A stretch of DNA of 15,000 nucleotides from Cristatella mucedo. Its lineage: Eukaryota; Bryozoa; Phylactolaemata; Cristatellidae. Every line of letters begins with the position of its first letter. The stretch's first letter is position 1. Below the pieces are notes generated by a model. That model searched no databases. It was not told where the DNA came from and worked only from the letters and a program-made list of their open reading frames with translations. This document shows positions 1-9,200 of the stretch, piece after piece. The DNA lies in NCBI GenBank assembly GCA_009760855.2, contig WPIO01000223.1, forward strand, positions 217,501 to 232,500, read 5' to 3'. Position numbers and translations under genes: made by a program.

Positions 1-606
1 CTAGAGGGTTGACAGGCCAGCCAATATCAATCGCTTCACGGTCCTACTACGACGGCTGCGTCCTCTTGCTCGAGGCTCTAGGACAGAGGTGTTTGCTGCT
101 GAGCAGTTCTTACGCGCTCTAAAACTGAGTCAGGTCGGCGCTGTGCTACAATTTTCTTACTGAGCAGAAGCTCGTTCACCGGCTCTCTACCGGTGGACGG
201 TGTAGTGCAGCGCTGCAGCGCGGTTAAAACACAAGCGGCCACAACTGGGTGCCGAAAGCAACAGTTTATTGTGGGCCTATTAGTATTAGTGGTTACGCGC
301 CGGCGCAAGCGCTTTACGCGGCGCGAACCGAACCGACGGAGTTAACTTCGCGAGAACTCCCGAAGCCCGACTACAATAAGCTACCGCACGCCTACGTCGC
401 TAGCGATGGTCCTGACCCCGAAGGCGGACCGCTACAGCACCTCAAGTTATGAGCACCTAGCTGAGTAGCTGGCAGAACACGACCGCGCGGTCTAATTTGC
501 ACTTAGCTGTTCGTCGCCGTAGGTTCGTCTCTCGTGCTCTCGAGGTGTAGTCTCGGATCGACTACCGAAGCTGCAGCCCTGAGTTCTGTCAGTCGCATCG
601 AATATA

Positions 607-666
<60 letters not shown>
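607..666. repeat. (CT)n microsatellite
   Basis: About 30 CT dinucleotides with one interruption (ttt). Open frames over it encode only Ser-Leu repeats and are not genes. Confidence 0.97.
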
Positions 667-669
<3 letters not shown>

Positions 670-1251
670 CTCTTGACCTTGAGCGTAGCTGCTATTTTTG
701 TCGGACCCTAGCTCTCGGTGTACGTCCTCAGCCTATTCCCTTCCTCCGCCTGTAATTTATTAGATGGCTCCTCCGCCAGCTTGCCATTCTTTCGCTCTTT
801 GTCTAATGGAGCACAGTAGTCGGTCCGCATCCTGACCGCTCTTTGTCTGACCAAGCTTCATTCTAACCTGAGCGGATCTCGCTGTCAAGCTGACGCCTCG
901 CTCCGCTCCCGGTTTAACTAATGTGTCCCCCAACCCAATTCTTCTTGGCTAGTCCGCCCGCTACGGGTTGCTCTAGGTGCCCTAGTCAGACACACTAAGG
1001 CAAGGGCTAGTATCGCGGCTAGCCTGAGAGCTGCCCCAGTGCAATTTTTTTCAATAAAGTTGTACGACGCAGGTATTTGCATTTGTTGTCGGGCAATCGG
1101 TGGTACCCGTGTTCTTAATTACGGCAAATAAAAGCTTACTGGTTCATGCTTTAAGGAACTCTTTTTAATGCACTCTATAGTAAGGGAAACTCACCGCCGC
1201 GACGAAAGCTTGTCAGAGCCGGAAATTTGCTCACTTCCGGCTTTATGGTGG

Positions 1252-1305
1252 GTCAACCCTCCGTTGGGGCAACTGTCCGTCAACCATCCGTTGGGGCAAC
1301 TGCCC
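1252..1305. repeat. 27-bp tandem duplication
   Basis: Two adjacent copies of a 27-bp unit (core TCCGTTGGGGCAACTG), 1252-1278 and 1279-1305, differing at two positions. Lies upstream of the putative promoter. Confidence 0.9.
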
Positions 1306-1429
1306 GTTTCCCCTTTTCAAGTCGTACGGCTTCTCTATACCGCCTCATCACGGATACTCCACAATCGGTTTCTAGTCGGTATAATTCAGGAACAGCGAAT
1401 AATACATATATCGGCAGTCCAAATCCGGC

Positions 1430-1600
1430 CGATCTAGCGCGCTGCCGTTACGATTACCCACGGCTAACTTCGCAAAGTGACGTCACAAGGAGAGCGACGG
1501 GCTGAGGAGCACGATTTGTGCATTTCGGGGTGAGGGGGAGGAGGGTTGATTCATGGCGGACGAGAGGTGGGCGGAGGACTCGCACACAGGCAACGCAGGA
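1430..1600 (+). promoter_or_regulatory. putative promoter region with full CRE palindrome
   Basis: A GC-rich, CpG-containing segment upstream of the putative leader exon. It holds the perfect 10-bp palindrome GTGACGTCAC (1477-1486), a full cAMP-response element of the CREB/ATF type. It also has ATGGCGGA at 1553, resembling the YY1 motif common near animal start sites. An ETS-like CTTCCGG lies further upstream at about 1235. No TATA box is evident. Function is inferred from motifs and position only. Confidence 0.35.
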
Positions 1601-1926
1601 TGTAGTCCCTAGGAAATAGCCTTGAACCTATGACTCCTGTTCCTCTTCAGCGGAGGGCAGCGGGGGAATTCCCGACAAAACAGGATCCGCCGCTGTCAGT
1701 CGCCTCCCGAAGACTCGTAGTCCCAGCAGCAGGAGCAGCAGCAGATATCCGCGAGCGTGGCGTAGGAGAGCTACGGACGCTAAGGATTCTCAGTGCTTCT
1801 GACCTGTGACGCTGGTCCGCGCTGTCTGCTGCGTTGATAAGATCCGTGGCAACCTGTGGCCAGCTGAACGTCGCGGGTATTCAAGAGAGAGTACCGAGCG
1901 ACCGGACTGGCTCCGAAGAAAAACAG
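1600..1926 (+). other. putative non-coding first exon (5' UTR) ending at a consensus donor
   Basis: The sequence AAACAG|GTGAGT at 1921-1932 is a perfect U1-type donor. The reading frame that would feed it in phase 1 is open from 1803 but has no ATG, so a coding role is unlikely and a leader exon fits better. A short upstream ORF starts at ATG 1553 (19 codons). The 5' end of the exon cannot be located from sequence. It would splice to an acceptor at 2728 or 2762. Confidence 0.4.
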
Positions 1927-2149
1927 GTGAGTTTTGAAGACACTGTTTGCTGTACGCCGGAGCCAGCCGCGACCTCTTGGGGGCTGCATAGCAAGTTTAA
2001 CTAGCGGCGTCCGGGAAGGACGCAGGGGGTTGAGAGCGACTGATCACCTTATCTTTTTTTTGGGGCACAGCTATCGTGTGGTTAGCCGCTCGTTGGTGGA
2101 GCCGGCTTCGCGGGTCGCTGGGAGCTGGAGTAAAATCGTTTTTGCTACG

Positions 2150-2258
2150 GAATGCGGTTGCTCTTCACGACCTCGGAAACCGAGGTCGTGGGTTCGAATC
2201 CTGCGTTGGGCGATCCTGTATTGCCGCTGCAAGCAGTGGTAAATAAAATAAATAAATC
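2150..2258 (+). mobile_element. tRNA-derived SINE, plus copy with A/T-rich tail
   Basis: Contains a perfect RNA polymerase III B box, GGTTCGAATCC, at 2191-2201, preceded by the 11-bp hairpin CACGACCTCGG-AAA-CCGAGGTCGTG (2166-2190) where a tRNA anticodon arm would be. The body continues through GGGCGATCC and a CACTGC-type segment to an aaataaaataaataaat tail (2241-2257). A reverse-oriented relative lies at 2311-2420. The A box is not clear, so the copy is probably old or 5'-truncated. Confidence 0.65.
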
Positions 2259-2271
2259 CTAGCTGATTAAA

Positions 2272-2460
2272 CAGCCTCTTTTTGTATAGCGACAGAAGAG
2301 CCTTTATGGCTATCGCCACCGCTTGCAGTGGCGATAAAGGATCGCCCACCACAGAAATCGAACCCACGACCTCGGGACCGAGGCCGTGAAAGCAACCACC
2401 TTACCTAGTGTGCCGTCACGGCCCTCAAAGGCTCTTCTGCCGTTATACAAAAAGAGCCTT
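2272..2460 (-). mobile_element. second SINE copy (minus) framed by a 35-bp inverted repeat
   Basis: Read on the minus strand, 2420 to 2311 matches the plus copy at 2150-2240: GGTTGCTTTCACGG, an anticodon-like palindrome with one mismatch (2365-2388), GTGGGTTCGATTTC and GGGCGATCC. It is flanked by inverted repeats at 2272-2306 and 2426-2460 that pair over about 35 bp with about five mismatches. They suggest a MITE-like composite or a foldback insertion. A (TTA)n run follows at 2459-2477. Confidence 0.6.
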
Positions 2461-2792
2461 ATTATTATTATTATTATATGACGAAGCTCACACACTGCCC
2501 CTATCCGTGGGGCAGCCGGTTAGTGTGCTTTTTGCACACACAGGCACTCTAATAGAAGACATCAAGCGGCAGCAGCAGTGGCCGAGGCGGCGCTGCTACC
2601 CAGCAGTGGCGGAAGGGCTGCTTAGTTGTTGTTTCAAGTTGCCAGCCTTGCATGCTGCCACTGCTGCTGCTGTGTAGTAGTAGTCCCTGCTTCATCACCA
2701 ACGGACTGTCGTGGCTTTGATGTTGCAGCTGTCGTCTGTATTTTTTGGTTGCTTCTGAAAAGGCCAGTTGAAAATTGCTGACACTCTACACC

Positions 2793-2856
2793 ATGACCCG
2801 GCTGACCGGAGCCTTGGGAGAACAGCAGCAGAAGCTTGAACCATGCACCCTTAAAG
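2793..2856 (+). CDS. coding exon 1: start codon and N-terminus of DED helix 1
   Basis: ATG at 2793 has A at -3 and follows an in-frame TGA at 2769, so it is a good start. The exon encodes 21 residues (MTRLTGALGEQQQKLEPCTLK) and ends AAAG|GTGAGC at 2856/2857 in phase 1. That is exactly the phase exon 3337 needs. The join gives TLKASYVRVSRDL, which lines up with DED helix 1 of the FRxLLLxISxxL type, so both phase and fold support it. The 5' limit is uncertain: acceptors end at 2728 (tgttgcag) or 2762 (pyrimidine-rich, ...gaaaag), and the 5' UTR would start there. What is seen is the ORF, donor and phase; that this is the true first coding exon is inference. Confidence 0.6.
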
Positions 2857-3141
2857 GTGAGCGAGCTCCAGGGCATGTCGTCTGCTGAAGCTTTGAGCAA
2901 TGGACGACGTGCGAGTTTTGCCGGATAGCATGATTTAAAAATCAAATCATCCCAAAGGAATTATGTCGTGTGCACAGACTTTGTCTGAGTCGCCAGATGC
3001 ATGCTAAACAAATGGTGCTGAGTGATATGACGAATGTCCGGCAAACAAGTGTCAAACAAACGGTTGCAGCCAGTCTAATGGGCCGAAGCCGATGCAGAAG
3101 CCGAAGCCGATGAATGATGTTCACGTGTCGGCTCTAGGCTC

Positions 3142-3228
<87 letters not shown>

Positions 3229-6200
3229 AGGCTCTCTCTCTCTCGCTCAAGCTGGGTGCCGAGTCTCACCTCAGCCTCCGCACGATTAGTTCTTAGCTCA
3301 TTCTTCATTCTTCTTTCCATTTGCTCCTCATTCCAGCTTCTTACGTCAGGGTCAGCCGTGACCTGACGTCGGGTGACGTCAGCCGCATCAAGTTCCTCCT
3401 GGCTGATGCTCTCCATGCCGACCAGTTAGAACGAGCCGAAAGCGCCGTAGATTTGTTCTCGAACGTGCGCAACACAAGCCTGCTCACTCTGGACTTCCTC
3501 GCACTGCTGCTGTCGCTGCTCGGTCGCCGCGACCTGCTGGAGGAGCTTCTACCCGGAAGTGTCGTGGCGACGACACAGCCACAGCAGCCTCTGCCGCCGA
3601 TCAGCAGCAGGCGACTGCATCTGTACCTCGAGCTGGAGAAGCGGAACCTAAAGCAGCAAGACATGGCAGAGGTTGCTTTCGTGAACGAGCTGAGGGACCC
3701 GAGTGTAGCCAATCGCGAGTGGCCCAGCCTGGTGAACGAGCTGCTGCGAAAATTTCCGCTCGGCAAGCAAGCCGACCGGAAAATGGTGGCCGACTGGGTT
3801 CGTAAGCACATAGACGTGACAGGTAGCTGGCACGAGCGAACGAACGAATGCCGCCATGGCGCGCTCTCGCCCGTGGCGCTCTCAGCAGGCATCGCTCCAG
3901 CGATGCCGCTCGCCATGGCACGCTCGAGCGATGCCGAGCTGCAGTGCACCATGCCGCGCACACTTACGCACGTGGCTTATGCTTCTTGCGACTCGTCTGC
4001 CGCTCGCTTCGTGCGCTACTGCTCCGGCAGACGCACCCCACGTGCCGCATGGTGCTGCCTGATCTGCCCGACGTCCGCGACAGCACCGATCGCTCTCCTC
4101 TCTCTCTTTCTTCTCTTGTTTCCTGAGTCCCAAGGAGCTACTTCCATGCTACTCACTACCTCGACTGCTCTCCTGACTCTGCTGTGTCGTTGCGTGAGAT
4201 GAAGTCTGTTGGCTACCGAATGCGCACCGAAAGCCGCTTAGGCTGTGCGCGACTCTATGCAAAACTCTCCTGCTATATAAAACTCTCATGCTTAACACCC
4301 ACATAGTCTTTGTGGCTTTGTGGAGTTACAGACGGAGATGCATTACTTGAAATATGCTCTGGGTTTGACTGAAACGAAAAGGCCAAGTTTAATTAAAGAA
4401 AACTTAGCTTAACTCAAGCATTGTTTCATGGCTTGAGAAAATTACGTGCAAGTATCTATTATTTCTAAATACAGGAGTCCCACATCGAAAGACCTTTTTG
4501 CCATCGAGAGGAAGTATGTACCTATACAACCAGGAATACATTTTCCGGGCTCAGCTTAATTAGATAGCCGTGTTGAGGCTCCTTAGTCACTGATTATCTT
4601 TAGTTTTTGATGCGACTTAAATTAAATCAGATGTGGTGTGAAGCTTAACATAACTGTTTTATATGTCTCAACGCGAACTCAGATTGAAATTGAGCAGCTT
4701 TCAGAAGAGCACGTGCACGTAGCAGCATTTTGTTTTTGTCGTCGAACAATTCAGGTAGATTTCGTTTGGCAAAACCTGGCCACTGAGGTTGTCGTAGGCT
4801 ATCGTGCGCAAACCCTAACGTTTTGAATCAGTTGCCGGCATCAGGCTGCTCAACAGGCTGGCGTATTAGATGACGATCAACTGGCAAACAGTATCTGTAT
4901 AGATTGCTCTAATCGCCAATAATAGTAATACACTTAATAAAGCACCCTCAGAGAACTCAATCTCTTTCTCGGCACTTTCCATTTGCAGGAAATGAAATAC
5001 GATCGAATGGTGAGTGGTATCATGTTTGATAAACGACAAGAATAGCATGGTTAGGGGTGAGATGCACAGGGTCAGCATGCAAGTGTGGTTAGTGGCAGCA
5101 TGCAACAGTGGCAGCACACATAAGCACATAAATGAGTAATCACAGGTAATCACAGTAATCACTCAATGCTGTCCTAAATAGGTGCATTTTAAATTTCTCA
5201 TTAAATGGGATCACGTCAGGAGATGTCGTGACTCAAGTCTGGAGTGGGTTCCAGGCTATGCGAGCATGCGAACTAAAGGCACGGTCTCCAAAGTATTTTA
5301 GGTTTGTACGAGGTATAGGTAAACAGTTTGATTCCGAAAAGCAGATGGTACGATGCTTAGCCTGTTGGGGGAGTAGATCTGATAGGTAAGCTGAAGTCAA
5401 AGAATGAGGTGACCTAAAAGTGAGCAACAAAACCTTGAAGTCGATCTGTTGCTTGACTGGTAGCCAGTGCAGGTCGGCAAGAAGTGGTGTGATGTGGCAA
5501 CTGCGATGCTCACGACTGACAAGCCTAGCTGCAGAGTTGTTCGCTAGCTGTAAGCACCCGATTGCACAGGCCAGTAGACCAGCAAGCAGTGAGTTACAGA
5601 AGTCAAAACGGGATGTCACAAATGCATGGACCAACTTAGATGTGGTATCTCTATCTAATCAAGCCCGAATTTTAGCAATGTTATGTATCTGAAAGTAGGC
5701 AGACTTGATTGTGGAGCTGATGTGATCGTCTAACGAAAGGTCACTTTGGAACATGACACCTAGATGCTGTATCATTCTGTCGCATTCATAAAGCCACGGA
5801 CATTCTCGACAGTAACGTGTGCCTCGTGCTTCATGCTGACGTCTGCTTGGCTCTATCGCACCGCTCGTGCATGCTTGTCGTGCCACCTTGGTTTATTCGG
5901 GGGGGGGAGGGGGTTTGGTGCTTGCCTTAATGAGTAAGGTCTTAGCTCTGATTGAATAAGGAAATGCTCAAGCCTTATTAGGTGTGTCTACGGCCCCAGG
6001 ATGAGATTAAGTACTCTTAGGTTGGTATACAAACGAATTGTGTGTTTTATATTTTTGCCCTTTGCGGTTGTTAGCAACATTTCCATAAAGCATTGCCACA
6101 GGTAAGCATGCCCAGATTTGCATTCAAAGTAGCACTTGATTTACTTGCTCTATCTCGGAGTACTGCTATTTGCAGGTGAGAAGGCACAAGTGCCCTCAGA

Positions 6201-9200
6201 CTGGAACCTGAATGAGAATCTGATTCGTTCAACATCGGTTGTCGATGAGCAACAGATGCAAACCTCAAAAAGCATCGGCGATGATCAGGTCGATCGTGTT
6301 AAAGAAACACGAGAAGTCGGTTGGTACGGTATCCAGGCTATTGACGTCAAGTTCATGACCGAATGCTACGATAAAACCAACTCGGTAGGCTCCGGCCGAT
6401 CGGCCGATGTTTACAAAGGTTGGTTGCCTCTGAGCTTTCGAGTCCCGGCGGCAGCCAGCAGGTCTTGCGGTGCTGCTGGTACCGATCGCTGTGTCTGATC
6501 TCCCGTTGACGGTTTTTCTGAACAGGAATTCAAAAAGAAGTCACACTGCCGTCTTGCAATGCAAATGAAGGCGTGAAATAAGGCATGCCATACATGTTCA
6601 GTACCGGCGGCTGCTGCTGTTGCCGGTGCGTTGTTTATATCTTGATCACAGACAGCTAAATACCAATCACATCTCCCAAATTCTTTTCATTTGTCGGGGC
6701 CGTGCAGATGTAGATGCAGAACCTGTACCACCCAAACGATTAGATTCCGAAAAGCAGGCGGTACGATGCTTAGCCTGGTGAGGTAATAGACCCGATAGGT
6801 TTGCTAGAGTAAAGTTCGCTGGAGTTCAAGTTCGCCGAGCTGGTTTGGTCCAGTGGTTAAGGTGCTCGCCCGACCAAGGCCTGGCTGAGGTCGTGGGCTC
6901 GAGCCCTGAGGCATTTGTGAAGTGCCTGAATAGAGATTAGGTTCTCTTGAGGCGCTATACAAATGAATTATTATTATTATTATTAAGTTCTCTTAGTGCG
7001 CTATGCAAACGAATTATATGTAAAGAATAAAGGGATCAAAAAGTGAGTGACAAAACCTTGAAGTCGATGCGTTGCGTGACTGGGAGCCTGTACAGATCGT
7101 CGAGAAGTGGTGTGATGCGGAAACTGCGACACTCACGACAGACAAGCCTAGCACTGCAGAGTTTTGCACCAGCTGTAAGCACCTGACTGCACAGGCCGAT
7201 AGACTAGCAAGCAGTGAGTTACAGAAGTCGAAACCGGATTTCACAAATGCATGGGCCCATTTAGATATGGTGTCCCTGTCTAAACAAGCAGTGCAGGTCG
7301 AATCAAGCTCGATCAGCTGCCATCAATTCCTAGCCTTAGACTGACTAGACGCATTCCCAACTCACGCCTGGTTAAGTAAGGCTAAGCTACGTAGTAGTGT
7401 TGCGTGCTGCCGTTGCAGACAGCATTAGCACTAAGTGATACAAGGCCGGGTGGGGGGGGGGGCAGAATTCTAAGCTCTAGGGTGGGCTGTTGAGGGTTTT
7501 TCCTCTTAGCAAGCCTTTGTCTCTGAGACGTCCTTTCCTCGGCATCCTCGACGTACTCAAAGGGGCAGTGGGGGCCTGCTTTCGAAAACTTTGTAGTAGC
7601 TCGGTAAAATAGTCTTTGCTTTGCCACACCAATGGCAATCCACTCACTTGTGCTCACTTTCGCGTGAGCAATCACTCAGCTGTGAGTGAGCATTAAGTTT
7701 GCAATACCTGTCTTAGGCAACTTACCGTATCAATTATGAGCATTGTCGAAGTGTTGCACTGCTCTACTTGGCTGTGTGCACAGGATTGCATGATTAGGTA
7801 GCCATATATTTGTCTTTTTCTCCAGCATACACTGTTAATTCGAAAGCGATTTATAACTTACAGATTTTTCAGAGTACTTTTAAGCCTCTTACCGACATGT
7901 CGGCCGGGTGACAGCTTTATGGGGCATAGTTTTGATGTCATTGGTTATTTTAGGTTTCAAGGTGACTGGTATGAACTGCTACCCGTAAAGAAGTTGAAAG
8001 GGAACTGCATCCCTAGAATTAGCCATTAGTCACTATATGAGTGGTACAGCCATGATTGGAAGACTTTCCTAGTCTTAATTTATTGGCATCACAAAACGGC
8101 TGCATGCTAAAAGTTGTTTCCTCCTGTACTTGTGACAGCTTGACGTTCCTGTTAGTTGTGCCGATTTGCAATACGCTTACTGACTTTGTATTGCATTTTA
8201 GGATTCTGTCGACAATTTCGATCGCTTAGCAAATATGAAGGCCTCGAGGTGGCTGTCAAGGTCTTGACCACCCCAAGCACTGACAGAGGCAATCAGTTTC
8301 ACAAGTACTTCTGTCGGGTGAGCCGTCAGTTTTGCTCGTCTATAGCTGTGTTGCTTATCAGTGGCTCGTCAGCCTTGTGTGTCAGCATTGCATATATGTG
8401 TGTCAGAATGGAATCTGCAAGTAATTGTGTAGCCGAGTTCCAGGGGTCAGAGGCTATTTCCCCCCAAACCCGCCATACTCCGGCCGCGCCATACTCCGGC
8501 CACGCTGACGCTCGCCATGCCGCTGAGCTAGGGTAAGACGACCGCCGTCAGGTTAAACCTCTTTATAATAACTCATGCGCCAGCAACAACAGGGGAACCA
8601 AACAAGTCTACAGGGAGGGTCCTAAACAAAAGCACACTATAGCAAGACGTAAGACGCAAGACGACGCAGCAAGCGCGAACAAATGTGTTAGTTGGTCAGT
8701 CGGCTTCCACCGTCACACCGTCGCTGGCCTCCGTCCAACCAGTACAAGCATACACCGTACAAGACCCGGCTAGCTGAGTGTTCTGGAATAGACGGAGCAG
8801 ACGCCCACAACAGCCGAGAGATCCTCCGAAAGAAGCCAACACACGGGGGTCACGAACATGCTACACATGAAACGCGGAATATAACATGTCTCAACAACGA
8901 GCGAGCTATCCAGCTCCGCTCGGGCCTTGGGCACTCGTTGCCTTGCGTGCGTGGCCGCATCGCCGGAGCACGCCTGCACGAATCCAGGTGCATAACTCGG
9001 TGAGACTGGGAGCATCCAACAACACGACTTACTCGGCCAACTTCTCCTTACCCAAGAGCCCCGGTGACCTCACATCACTGCACATCCGGCCAAGCCCATA
9101 GGTCAGACACCGGCCTAGCCGTTGACCCTTACCCTCATAACAGCCGTCCTGTCCCAGCCAACCGAACCTAGCCTGGGTACAATTGTATACCCTCACAGTT

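Larger units (their letters stand above)
1..1430. other. no recognised gene; possible 3' end of an upstream unit
   Basis: A stop-free stretch at about 225-452 (NTSGHNW...LQHLKL, then TGA) looks protein-like, but I recognise no family and it is bounded by stops. AATAAA hexamers occur at 1053-1058 (after a T-rich tract) and 1127-1132. This would suit the 3' end of an upstream transcript or of a decayed retroelement. I could not find paired long terminal repeats. A short hairpin AGCCGGAA/TTCCGGCT lies near 1218-1243. Confidence 0.25.

Noticed and set aside
1-1100. Solo LTR or 3' end of an LTR retrotransposon
   Set aside because: AATAAA and a preceding ORF are suggestive, but I found no paired repeat, no TG..CA ends and no recognisable pol motifs.
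1553-1612. ATG at 1553 as the start of the DED protein
   Set aside because: It stops after 19 codons and only a poor GC donor would give the right phase; the exon ending at 2856 fits far better.
3075-3416. Arg/Glu dipeptide-repeat protein on the minus strand
   Set aside because: Translation of the (CT)n microsatellite.
3341-3961. 206-codon minus-strand ORF
   Set aside because: Shadow of the DED exon; Ser/Arg-rich with no domain, while the plus strand has domain, phase and splice support.
4270-4285. TATA box of a second gene
   Set aside because: Only a single TATATAAAA-like string inside an AT-rich intron, with no ORF or exon after it.
6838-6912. Functional tRNA gene
   Set aside because: The A and B boxes are present but no acceptor-stem pairing is seen, and the sequence continues into a SINE body, tail and target duplication.
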